Shown here: positions 25,301 to 37,300 of the stretch, in pieces | Layout: the number at the start of each line of letters is the position of its first letter | Numbering within the stretch: the first letter of the stretch is position 1 | Origin: Sarcocystis neurona | Lineage: Eukaryota; Apicomplexa; Conoidasida; Eucoccidiorida; Sarcocystidae | DNA length: 64,000 nucleotides | Reading direction: 5' to 3' | NCBI GenBank assembly: GCA_000727475.1 | Contig: KL647300.1 | Coordinates: 191,881 to 255,880, forward strand | Position numbers and translations under genes: made by a program | The notes under the pieces: model-generated | What the model was told of the DNA's origin: nothing | Databases searched by the model: none | What the model saw: only the letters and a program-made list of their open reading frames with translations

Positions 25301-28300
25301 GCATGAACGCGAGCGGCTCTCTCTTCTTCTGCGCCTGCAGCATGTGGTCCTGTTGCTTCTAGCGCTGTTTTTGAAAGCTGCTGCTGCGCTTCTGACGCAC
25401 ACTCGTTCTCCAAGTCAACTTCCTGCTGCTGCTGCTGCGCTTGCCGCCCCCTCGTGGCATGGCCGTATTGCTGGTGTTTCTTTCCACCAGCACACGCCAG
25501 CACTTCTTTTATCGCTTCCGCAGAACCATCACCACGTCTTCTCGACCTGGCTGCAGACCCGGTTAGCTCTTTGTCTGCAGCAGGAGCTGCCTCCCTTTCC
25601 GCAGCAGCAGCTTCTCCCTTCGTTTTCGCATTGGCAACAGCAGCAGGTTCCACAGCATCACCGAGAGGGGCAGCAGCAGCTTCCACCGCATCTGTAACAG
25701 CAGCAGCAGCAGCGACAGTACCTTCGTCGTTTGCACGCGCAGCAGCTGCTTCATCGTTTCTCGCGTACGCCCTAAGAACTTCCTCCTCTTCTGCGGCGGG
25801 ACCTGCTGCGTACCCCCGTCTCCCAGCAGCAGCAGTTTCCCCGCTCCTGGCCACCGCCGATATTGCTGCTTCTGTCTCCGCAGGCGCAGCCGACGGTTCA
25901 GGTACGACGCTGTCTTCAGCAGGCCAGATATACTTCGGCAGAGGCGGGCATTCTTCTCCGTCCTCCGGCAAATACGGTTCCATTTTCACCACACCACGTG
26001 CTGCAGGGTCCTTCCTTCTGCTGCTGCTCCATTGCTCGCTGCTGCTGCTGCCGCCCACTGCGTCGCTTTCCGCGGTCACTTCGAGCGGCAGCAGCGGGTC
26101 AATCTCCTCGGTGAATTCTTTCTCCATAGCAGCAGCAGCAGAGGCAGTCGTCACTGCTGCTGGGCCCGCGCAATTCTCGTGTTCCTCAGCCTTCTGCTGC
26201 TCTTCACCAGCAGGACCGGAGACAGCACTGCCTTCCTCGAGAGGAGACGAGACAGCAACAGACTTCGCTGTCTGCACAGCAGCAGCGCACTTCCCTGTTG
26301 CTGCCATCACTTGTTCGTCCTGCGTGTTGTTGGCTGGAGCACGCGTCTTTTCGTCGACAAGCGCATGAGGAGGAGGAGCAGGAGCAGCAACAGCAGTGGT
26401 GTCTGTCTCCACCGCGACAGCAGCAGCGTGAGCACGGGAAGCTGGACAAGCAACAGCCGCAGGACCAGGCCCAATACACGCAGAACTCGCAGAAACAGCA
26501 GCAACAGCAACACCAGTAGTAGCAGCAGGGCCGGAAGCAGCAGTAGCGCCGCGTAAATGAGGGCCCGCAGCAGAGGCAGCAGCCGACCTCCTAGGAGCAG
26601 TGGCAGCGGTGTCGTCACCTGCTTTCTCGTCTTTCCGTTTTTCCCCAACTTCTTCAGCAGCTGCGCAGACAGGCGAACCATCAGGCCTTCGTACAAATAT
26701 GACTGGGGAGACAACTTGTACACGTTGCTGCTGCTGCTGTTCAGGGGAAAATTGCTCTCTCATTCTTTCGTCTGTATACTGCCGCTCTTCTTCTTCCTTC
26801 CGCTGCTGCTGCACGTCTCTTCGCACCAAAACTTCTTGCTCTACTTGGCACTGCTTCGTCTGCAGCTGTTCCTGTCGTTGGTGCTCCGGCTGCCCCGGTT
26901 CGCTCGGCGTCTGCATCTCCTTATCTGCTTGCTGCTGTTTCTTCCCTGCTGCTATTGCTGCCTTTTTACCTTCTGCTGTGCTGCCTCCGTACTTTTCTGC
27001 GCTCGCTTTTCGAGCTGAATCCTCCTTGGGATTCCTCTGCATGTCTATTTCTGCGGTCGCTTCTCCAGCTGCGTCTTCCGGTCTTCGTTCCCTCTCTTCC
27101 GCCGCTGCTGCTTCGGCGATTTCCCATCTGCTGCCGCTGTCTGCGTCTGCACCAGTTGCTACGTCGCTCTTCACTGCTGCTGCTGTTGCAGCTGCTGCTG
27201 CTACCTCCTCTCTCTCGTCGCCTTCTTCTTCTTCTTCAGGTGGTTCTCTCACCTCTGCGTCGGTTCCTCGTGCGGGAGTAGGAAAAAGCATCTCTATTGT
27301 GCGCGGGCGTTGTTGTTGCTGCTGCTGCTTTCTTGGGTGGTGAGGTCGGTCAACAGCAGCAGCGGAAGTACTCGTCGCAGGGATGCGTGAGGTGACTGGT
27401 CCGTCGGCAGAGGCAGCAGCGTTTCTCGCAGCAGCAGCAGCAGCCGTTGCAGCTGCGGCAGCGAGGAATAAGTCCATGTTGCTCACTTTCCACGAGGTCG
27501 AGAGGTCGCTACTTAACTTCCCTCCGCCCAGCTCCCGTGTTCCTTTTCCTCCTGCTGTCATCACTGCTAGCTCTTCTGTCCTGTCCCCTGCTGCTTCCTG
27601 CTTCTGCTGCTGCCCCACGCAGCGCTTCTTCTTTTGGTCCCAGCCACCTGCGCGAATAGTACGCATTCCTTCGAAGCGCGGGAGCGCGGCGCCACTTGGG
27701 CAGGTCGCAGCAGCAGCAGCCGCAGGAGGAGAGCCACCTGCAGCGGGCGTCTGTGGAAAGGAGAAGAGAGGACACGAAGCAGATGCAGAAGGAAAATAGA
27801 AGTCTCTGTCACTTTGTACAGAAGAGTAGAAGCGAGCAGCAGCAAGATACTCTTCAGGCAAAGATGCTCGACATGCCCTCCCTCTCTCCGTTCGTCCCCC
27901 TTCCGTTCCTGCTGCTGCTGCAGCGGCATTTCTTGATGCTGCGCTCCCTGCTGCTGCTCCTGCGTTTGCTGCTGCTGGTGATTCTGCTGTGCTTGCAGCG
28001 TCCTCGAGAGATACAGAGAGACTGCTTCTGTGTGTAGCTGTCCCATTTCGTCCGCCTCTCTGCTGTCCTTCCGTCCCTCTAGTTCTTCCGCTTGTCGCTG
28101 CTTCCCTACTCCTTCGAAGCATGTCTTCGCTGCTACCTTCCTCTCCTCCTCGAAGCTGCCGCACTCGGTAGGCAAGCGCGGCTAGAGCCGTTGCTGCGGT
28201 GCCGCTGCTGCTGCTTCTTCCCGCTGCTGGCGCCGCTGCTCCTTGTCCCTCTGCTGCGGCTGCTGCCGTTCCTCCGCCTCCTCCTCCATTTTCTCCTCCT

Positions 28301-31300
28301 GCCAGTGGTGCTGCTGCTCCTTCTGCTCCCGCTGCTGCTGGTGCCGCAGCGGCAGGACGCACCAGGTGCATGGTCCTCACAGACGCAGACGCAACAGCTG
28401 CAGCAGCCATCGGCTGCTGAGCAGCAGCCTCGGCAGCACCTCCAGACAAAGCGTCAACCGCCCTAAACATGGAAGCGGGAGCAGCAGAAGAAGCTGCAAC
28501 AGCAGAGGAAGTGCCACCAACGCGCGGAGTCTCTGCTGCTGCCGCTGCCGGTAAAGCGTCCTCTGCAACCTTCCCAAGTTCAGCAGCAGCTACCGCATCA
28601 CGTGCTCGTGCAGTCAGTCGCAGCTCCCGCAAACGTTCACGTATTAGGCGAACTGCAGGAAAGCAAGAACACACGTCCACACATACATTTACACTCCTAC
28701 GCAGTCCTTCTGGGATGAAAGGCGCAGATAACAAATGACTCCCTACGTACAAGAATGTGACCCGTACATGCAGACATGAGACATGTACATACACATACAT
28801 ATACAGGTAGACGTACGGACATGGGTTGCCAAGGACACACGTGTACATATATCTATCTATCTACCTATCTATATCTCTCTACATACGTATCATTACGCAC
28901 GTACATACATATATATACACATGTATACGTCCAGACATGGGCTGCCACGGGTGTATGTACCTATCCATCTATCTATATATATATATTTTACATACATAGA
29001 GGGAGATGTGGTCACTTGCGTAAATTTGCAAATATATGACTGCATCCTGCTGCATTACATGCGCATGCATCTCTTATCGGCCGGGTCTGGTTTCCACGGG
29101 CACGAACGCGTTGACTCCTGGCAACTTCTCTCTTTTTCTACCGCATTTCCTGAGAAAGAGACCCGCTTCAGCACGCAGCTGCAGCCCTCGTCTCCGCATG
29201 GAGGCTGCCCACACTCTTCCTTTTTTTTTCACTTGGTCGTCTGCGCCGTGCTTCCACGTACACACATACAGAGGCACACACATATATCCATCCGTACAGA
29301 AGCAGCCAAGCTGCGCAGAGCTCTGCACGCGTGCTGCACGTCGGCACGTATATTCCTGCGTGGATCGACAAAGGCACACAAGAAAGGCAGGTCACTTGTG
29401 AATACGCAGGCATATCGATAGCGAGAGACACACGCATGCAGGTGTCTCTGCGTGGAAGTGACGCAGACACCGCTGCGGAATAGAGTCCCCCATAAGTGAA
29501 GAACCGCCGTGAAAAAAAAGCGTCTGCTCCACACCCAGACACCTCCATACATCCACCTACGCCGCGCATGCCTGCCACAACACCGGCGGAGACGCCTCTC
29601 TGTGGACGCACCAGCAGGCGCCGTGCGGAGGGGGGGGGGGGCACACAGGCGTCTTCTACGAAAGACCGCAGCAGCAGTCCTCTCCAGCCCCTCGCCGACT
29701 AGCGCAGGGCTAAGAAGAAACGGGCAGAGAGACACGGAGACGGGGAGACACGGAGACGGGGAGACACGGAGACGGGGAGACAAGACGCATGCGATGCTGG
29801 CCGTTGTCGCGTTTTTTGCGGCGGCGTGAAGTGGCCTCCCGCCCCGGGTGGAGAGAGAGGAGACGTGGAGAAGCACAGAAATTCACCAGACGCGTCAACT
29901 GAAGAGACTCGCAGCTGGGAGGGCGGCACGTACATCCCCCTCTACACAGACACACACACACACACACGTGTCTCTCCTGTACGGGTGGGCGTGACGACCC
30001 CGCCGCAGCCACCACGCAGGTGCCTCAAGATGTTCAGGCTGCCCGCCACACATACACCGGAGCCATCTCCGACGACGGAGCAGCAGCACACGCCTGGCTC
30101 GCTGTGTGCAGCAGCAGGTGGCCTCTTCACCTGGGCAGGCGTCTGGAGACACACCCACCGGTGTCTCCGTTGACGCGGCCTCCGGTCTCTGCGCGCGGCC
30201 TCGAGAAAAAGAAGAGCGGCCGCGGGAAGGAAAAGCCGCCAGACCCTCGAAAAGGACTTCGCGAAGCTCTCCACACAGAGACGAAACAGCCAACACACGA
30301 CACTGCTTCACAGCAGCGCGAGAGACACAGCAGCCAGCCGCCAGCCGCACAGATAGGCACTACGCAAAGGCCAACACCTCGTGAGCAGCAAACTCATGGA
30401 TAGTTGCTATCCCATTGTGTGGATAGCGCGTCTTTGCGACACATCTAGACAGCCAGAAGGGAGGAGGTGTGTATCTTGGTGCATACACCTGTGCGTCTTA
30501 TTGTATGTAGCCGCGTATCTACACACGTAGAGAAAAACTTCCCCACGTCAAGAGAGTGCTACAGAGACCTGGTCGTGTTTGTGTGCGTGTTGACGTCGCT
30601 TGTCTTGCAGAGGCAGATACAGCGAGAACAGCAAACCCGAGACAGATACACACACGCACATGCAGGAGCGCGTGCTGCTCAAAAAGAAGACACCGGGCCG
30701 GACGAGCTGAGGAAGGACTGTGCGGCAGGCGAGTCGCAGAGAGTCGCTGCTGGTTCTACGCTGAGATGCATGGAAGAACTTCTTCAGGAGAAAAAACGTA
30801 CAGGGAGACTTCGTTGCTGGCCGCACGACGACGACGTTATTGAAGTGGCCGTTCCCGTCCTGTGTGCATACACCCACAACAGCAGCAGCAGGGCCGACGA
30901 CAGCAACGGCAGTGCAGCAGGAATGACAGCAGCAGCTCAGGAATCGCGACGAAGCTGCGACCCGGCACACTACCACCGCACGGCAGGAGCAGCGTCATAC
31001 CGGCAAAGACTTGAGCAGGCGCAGCAACGACGTCCCAGGAGCAGCGGCCACGCAGCTGCAGCAGCGGCAGCAGATCCGTGGGACCAACCCCCCAGCAGGG
31101 GAGCGCGGCAGCAGCAGCAGCAGGAGCGGAAGAAAAGCCACGAGTGCACAAAGCGGGCAGCACGGCGACAAAGACACCTCTTGTACCCACAAGCGAATCC
31201 CCGGAACCGCCAATATAGGAGCCCAGCAATAAGAACGACCAGCTGACAAGCAGCAGCAGCAGCAGTAGCAATTACTCGGGCACCACGAGGGTCTGGCACC

Positions 31301-34300
31301 CGCCGGTCACTTCTCGTCAGCCTGGCAGCAGCGTGAAGAGCAATGCGACATTGCAGCACATCCTCTTCGACGACTGCTTTTGTTAACCTTGTGTCTTCCG
31401 TTTCCTCCTACCCTCCGCTTTCATGCCCGACGCAGCGTAGGGGAAGTGCGAGCGGCAGTCACTGCGGCAGCAGGTCTTCTCTGTACGCGCAGCAGCAGTC
31501 ACTGCGGCAGCAGGTCCTCTCTGTGCGCGCAGCAGCAGCGCCCTCTTCAGAAGTATCTATAGCGAAGACGTGGTACCTGACTTTGCTGCCTGTGTCGGTG
31601 TAAGAAATTCAGAAGGACCTCCTTCTGGGAAGAAGAACAGACAGCGACTTCCCCAACGCATGCAAGTGCACGGGATACTTCATCGCTTCCCCACACACAG
31701 ATCTCCACGTCTATCTTCGTAGGCATGCGTACACACACAATTGAGCTGGTGCATGGACGGTCGGACGGGGAACCGGTGGAGAAAGAGTATCTCATTAAAT
31801 CGCCTCGTTGGCTTACGTCTATGTGAAGCAGAGGAAAACATTTTCTCTGGCAAGCTAAACGGACAGCTGATGTCTGTCTGCAGACAGCAAACAACGGGTC
31901 AAAAGGTCTGCCTACAAAGGCCTACGCGAAGAAGGTGGGGAAGTTGTCTCAGGCGTACATGCGGCGGAGGGCTCGACGCATGCAGAAGAACTTACAGGGA
32001 CGACGACTTGACTGCCATCACAAACGTAGCGGCCGTCGACGATAAACTTTAATTCGTACTGGCCTGGCCGTCGTGGGAGAGAGAGTACAAAACACCTACA
32101 CATGCACACGACAACAACAGCCGCAGCAGCAACAGCAGCAGTAGCAACAGCAGCAGTAGCAACAGCAGCAGTAGCAACAGCAGCAGCAGCAACAGCAGCG
32201 GCAGCAACAGCAGCAGCGGCAGCAACAGCAGCAGCGGCAGCAACAGCAGCAGCGGCAGCAACAGCAGCAGCGGCAGCAACAGCAGCAGCAGCAACAGCAG
32301 CAGCGGCAGCAACAGCACCAACAGCAGCCCATTGCAGTCTGTGCATGTGCGTGTAAAAACAGCAGCCGCCTCTCCATCGGAGGACCGAGTGCAGCAGCAG
32401 CAGCAGCGGCAGGGCAGTTCGGAAGCTGCGGCACCGCAGCAGCAGTGGAGCACAGCGACATTCGTCGGTCATATCACACGGGACGAACGACAGGAGCCAG
32501 GCACCGGCACAAGAGCAGCGCGACAGTGACACAGCAGCAGCCACGAGGAACCGCTCCAGCAGATCAGTCAGAAAAGGCACGAGGCAGGGCTGCGGCACCT
32601 GCAGCAGCGACACGGCAGCTGCAGTGGCTGAGCAGCAGAGACAGTACTCCGACGACTGGGACATGGACCAAGAGCAGCGCAACACCTGCAGCAACAGCAG
32701 GGAAGTCGGCGCGCTGCCGCAGCAGCAGCAGGAAGAAGACCCCCGGCAACGACTTCTGCTGTCATGACAGCAGAACAATGCGTGCATGCGCAACAGCGCA
32801 GCAGGAAAGCGCAGCAACAGCAGCACGAAGAGCTCTGACACTTACTGCCGGATGTAGCAGTAGGACATGAGATACCGCTTGGTCCACGGCGGGTTTGAGA
32901 AATCCCCGACCACCTGCGTAACGCCAGGGCAGCAGCAGAAGAGTTCACAACAGCAGAAGAGGTGAGAGCCGCAGTGCATGTCGCAGCAGACCTGCCAGCA
33001 AAAGTGGGTTGCCCGGAAAGCAACACCAGCAGCAGAGTCCCGCTAAAGACGCCGGCCTTTTGCCGGCACCAGACAACCGAACAGCACCTGCGGAATGAAA
33101 AAGCGATGCAGGAGCGCAGCAAAAAAGTGCAGCAGCAGCGTGGGAGACCGGCAGCGGTTCAGGAGGGCACCAGTGCGGGAGGACCGCAGGAGCAACAGCA
33201 GCAGCATTGGACAGCAACAGCGCGGGAGAATAGCGGCACTGCAGCATGGCAGCAGCGCGGGAGAGCCGCAGCAGCACGGCGGGGAAGCGGCAGCAGCATG
33301 GACGTTGTCCGCAGAGGACATCTCCCGTGATCACATCGCGATCGACGCTGCGCAGCAACAGCGGCAGCAGCCAAGAAGAGGACAGCAGCAGCTCAGAGAC
33401 AGCAGCGCAGAAAGCGCAGCAGCAGCGGGGAGAGAGCAGCGGCAGCAACGAGAGAGCAGCAGCAGCGGCCACGCACCAGCAGCAGGCGAGGACCCCCAGC
33501 GCGGCTCCCTGCTGCAGTCTAGAAAAACGAGTCCATCCAGGAGGGTAGCAGCAGCGAGGCAGCAGCACGCGCATGCAAGCAGAAGTCCTGATGTGTTGCT
33601 TCTGCGCACAACAAGTCAGGAAGGAGCGCGCGTGCTCGGCACCTCGTGTTTGCATGCGCGCGGGCGGGAAGCCTGGCGCCCGTCGACAGGATCATCTCGA
33701 CGCGCGTTTCCAGCCACCTACCAACCGCATGCAGCAGCACGAGGGAACGTAAGGAACGCAGAGCAAAGCGGCCTGCACCAGCGACGACCATCTGTTCACT
33801 TTCTCTGCTGCCTACGTCTGCCGTGTCTGCGGAAATTCTTCCCGCATGCAAGCTGGCGACTGAGACCGCACAGGGCCGCCTGCCAGCAGAACGTAGAAAC
33901 AAACGCATGCAGCAGGGCGTCCCTCCTCCCTCCCAGGCAGCGTACATCTTCATAGACCTCCTCCATACCCGTCCACAAACGTATGTGTCTGTATGTCTGT
34001 GTGCGTGTGAATACTAATACATACGTGTGCAGCATAAAATTCTCTCCTTCTGTATATATATACATATATATATATATATTACGTATTTTCCATAGAGATA
34101 ACTGAGACAAGGCGCATCACCTTCTGTGTGTCTATACACCTGAGGAGAGGCAGGGAAAGCAGACGATCCCGGTGTGTCTACAACACACCCCTCTCATCAG
34201 GGAGGGCGCATCTTCCGGTGTACAGACACCCAAGCGAAGGCCCTCAGCCCGACACATACTTCCGCAAGCCAGTATGTGCGGAGGTTTAAATATACGCGAC

Positions 34301-37300
34301 CAGACGTGTGTGCGCATGCAGGGCACCTCGAAGAAGGACGCATGCGCGCCCGCGCGGCTTCCCCCTTTTCCGTCCTTCCCCGTTCTTCAGCAGCTGCTGA
34401 CATGTCTGCGCGTGGGTGCCTCTTCCGCCCGCGACGTCCGCACTGCTGCCGCTGTGGTCGGGGGAAGAAAAGGGCGGGAGAAGTGCTGCTTCTTCGGCGC
34501 ATGCACACGTCTGTTCACGTGGCGCGCGGGCGGAGCTGCCAAGAGGAGAACTCCGGCAGAGAGACGCGTGAATCGAAGCGCGTCACTCTCTACGCAGTTC
34601 TTACATGCAGCTGCCCCTTCCCTTCCCTCCGCCTTCCCCACCATATTTTCTTGCTGTTCTCCTCTCCGCGGATGCAGCACGCAGAGACGTCTGCCATTCT
34701 TTGACACAAAGACACGTCCAAAGAGCTGCTCCTACGCATCTACACCGACTCTCTCTCCGTGACTCTCCCTGTAGAAATTCTATACATGCATGTATGCATA
34801 TCTACATATACATATATATTTATATGTGTGTGTCCGTTGGTACGGACTGGCATGCGCGCACGCGGAGACGGCCACAGACGGAGACAGGAGCTGGCAAAAG
34901 GAGCAGCAAGTACCTCGACGACGGTGCCTGGACGATCCCACGTCCACTTGATTAGCCACCGCTGCCACTCCTCGTCAAGGAGGCGCCGGGTCAGAGCGCC
35001 CTGCCACATCCGCTGAATTTCTCCGGCAGCAATTTTCCGCAAGTTCAACAAACACTTGGCCTGCAGCGCCGCCGCGTCAAAAAACACACACACGTACGCG
35101 TACATGCTGCTTATTTCGTGGATCACACCTTCTCCTTCACTTCTCCCCCCCCCCCTCCTTTCGTTTTCGTCGTCTGCACACGTGCTCCGTGATGATGGGC
35201 CCCTCGCATGCACACGTAGAAGAGACACGGGGAGACACGGGGAGACACAGGGCGAAAGACACGCAAAAAAACGTGTCCGCGTCTCCGCATCTACACACAC
35301 ACACGTGTACATATCTACACCCCAACATGTACACACGTCGATACACGTGTACATATGTATTTACGGGGAAAAGGGCACAAAAAGAGGGAAGTGGTTTGCT
35401 GCTGAAAGGGAGAGCAAAACACGACACACACGCAACCCGTTCTGCTGCCTGTCTCGGTGTGTGTGCGCATGCGCGTCTCCGTGTCTCCGTCTCGCTGTAG
35501 CTGTTTTGTCAGTCTGGTCTGCGGGCCTTCAATTTTCTCACGAGGCGGTGGGTGGCGCAGAGAGTCTGCTGCTGACGACGCTTCCAGAAGCGCTGAATTT
35601 TCCTTGCTGCGGCGTCGCGTTCGCGTCGAATTTTCTCGCAGAGCAGCAGCATGGCTGCGGGTCGCCTCGCGAGTTCCCGTCTCCACGCCCTCTGAATCTT
35701 CGCGGCTGCTGCTGACAGCTTCCGCTGCTGCTGCACCTCCACCAGCACGTGTCTCGCTGCGACTCTTCCGCGGGACCCCCGGAACAGTCGCTGAATCGTC
35801 GCCTGCAGACACACACGGGCCCGCACACGCCAAACAAACACACACACACACATACCTTTCCAAAACTGACGAAGAAACACACCTGCCGCCAGCGAAAAGT
35901 GGTGCACACGCCTCCGCGGCCAGAATGTAAAGACGGTCTCCGAGACATACACACGGACACATATTTCTCTATGCGCATGCAAACGCACAGATACTCACGC
36001 ACAGACAGAAAACGGAGGGAAACGCATACATATATAGAGAGACAGACATGCACAAAGAGAAACGCATGCACAAATTCACCTATATACGCACATGCATATA
36101 TATACGTACACATTCGTCTATCTACTTTTCTATCTATATATGCACATAACTACATATACATACATATACATGTATATATATATATGCCCATACGCACATC
36201 CGAATGTATAGACCCCACTAGACAAATATCCATATATATGAGAGCTAGCAGCGATAGGTGTATCTGTGTACTGTGTACTCATACAAATAACAAGCACGCA
36301 GGTATCTTCATGCAGAAGTTTAAAAGACGGGATAGAACGCATGCCCACAAGAAGACATGCATCTGTCTACCTATATTTATGTACTCACTGACTTCCTGGT
36401 ACGAACAGATATACGGGCGGAGCGCCCCTGCAAGCGAGAGGAAGAGAGACGGAGACGGAGAGGCGAGACACACGAGGCATCTCCCTCAGCCCGCGCGCTC
36501 TGCACTTCAGTTACCATCGCCCGCCCCTACGCATGCAAAAGGCCTGGGGGACAGCAAGCGAGGAAGCCAGAAACAGCAGGGGAGAAAGCGCGCGACAGAG
36601 GTGCCATCTTCTCCGTGTTACACCGTATCAAATCTCTTCTGAGCAGCAGCAGCAGCCAATGAACGCAGCAGCACAGACAGATACATCTTCGAGTTGATCT
36701 CTCTACGCAAGTATTTCCCTTCCCGCACAGGCGCTACCGACATTTCCATACACACGTACATAAATCATCTACCCGTCTTCCCTCTTCTATACGCGCAGAC
36801 ATATATCCATGTGCCTGTACATATATGTGTGTCTATACGTATTCATACACACATACGCGTTTACTAATACATATACATATATATATATACGTATATATAC
36901 TGACACATATATATACGTAGATGTACGTGGGCCACGTTCCTGCCCCTTTTTGTTAGGAGTGTGCGCGGTGCGTGCGAGAACAGGAGTGAAGAAGAGCAGC
37001 AGCAGCAGCAGAGAAAGAGAGAACAGGAGGCGTGTGAGACCAGACGTACTGCTGCAGTATCTGCGAGCATGCAGCGCAGAACGAGCAACTTCGACGGGGG
37101 AAGTGCTGGTGCATACGTCCCCCCCCCGGCTCTGGGCGGGTCTGCTACGGCCGTTGCTTCCCTCAGAGTTGCTGCTGTTGAAGTCTGTGCTGCACAGGCT
37201 CCTGCTGCTGGGACTGCTGGGCCTGCTGCTTGTTCTTCTCCCGTCCTTTCGACGCTTCTCTTTTCGTTTGCTCTCCTTCCTGCTGCACAAGGTTTCCTGC

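Larger units (their letters stand above)
30802..34990 (-). other. CBM48 glycan-binding domain split over four exons
   Basis: The domain starts at the end of exon 35060-34914 (IKWTWDRPGTVVE). It continues in 32913-32846 (VVGDFSNPPWTKRYLM), 32095-31996 (PGQYELKFIVDGRYVCD) and 30859-30802 (DGNGHFNNVVVVRP). Joined, the pieces match the AMPK-beta glycogen-binding domain along its whole length without gaps at the junctions. Known ligand residues of rat beta1 map as follows: Trp100 kept (PPW), Lys126 kept (LKFIVDG), Trp133 replaced by Tyr (RYVCD), Asn150 kept (NNV). Confidence 0.85.

Noticed and set aside
30467..31246. 259-codon plus-strand open frame with good-looking acceptor at 30610
   Set aside because: Its complement contains the CBM48 exon 30859-30802, which matches the AMPK-beta domain with exact phase and length. 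The plus frame has no recognisable domain.
31646..31877. Two minus-strand exon-like pieces (31877-31817 and about 31728-31580) with phase-compatible splice sites
   Set aside because: Including them would insert about 70 residues into the CBM48 between GSQVVVP and DGNGHFNN, where the family has none. The direct junction 31996/30859 gives the correct domain length.
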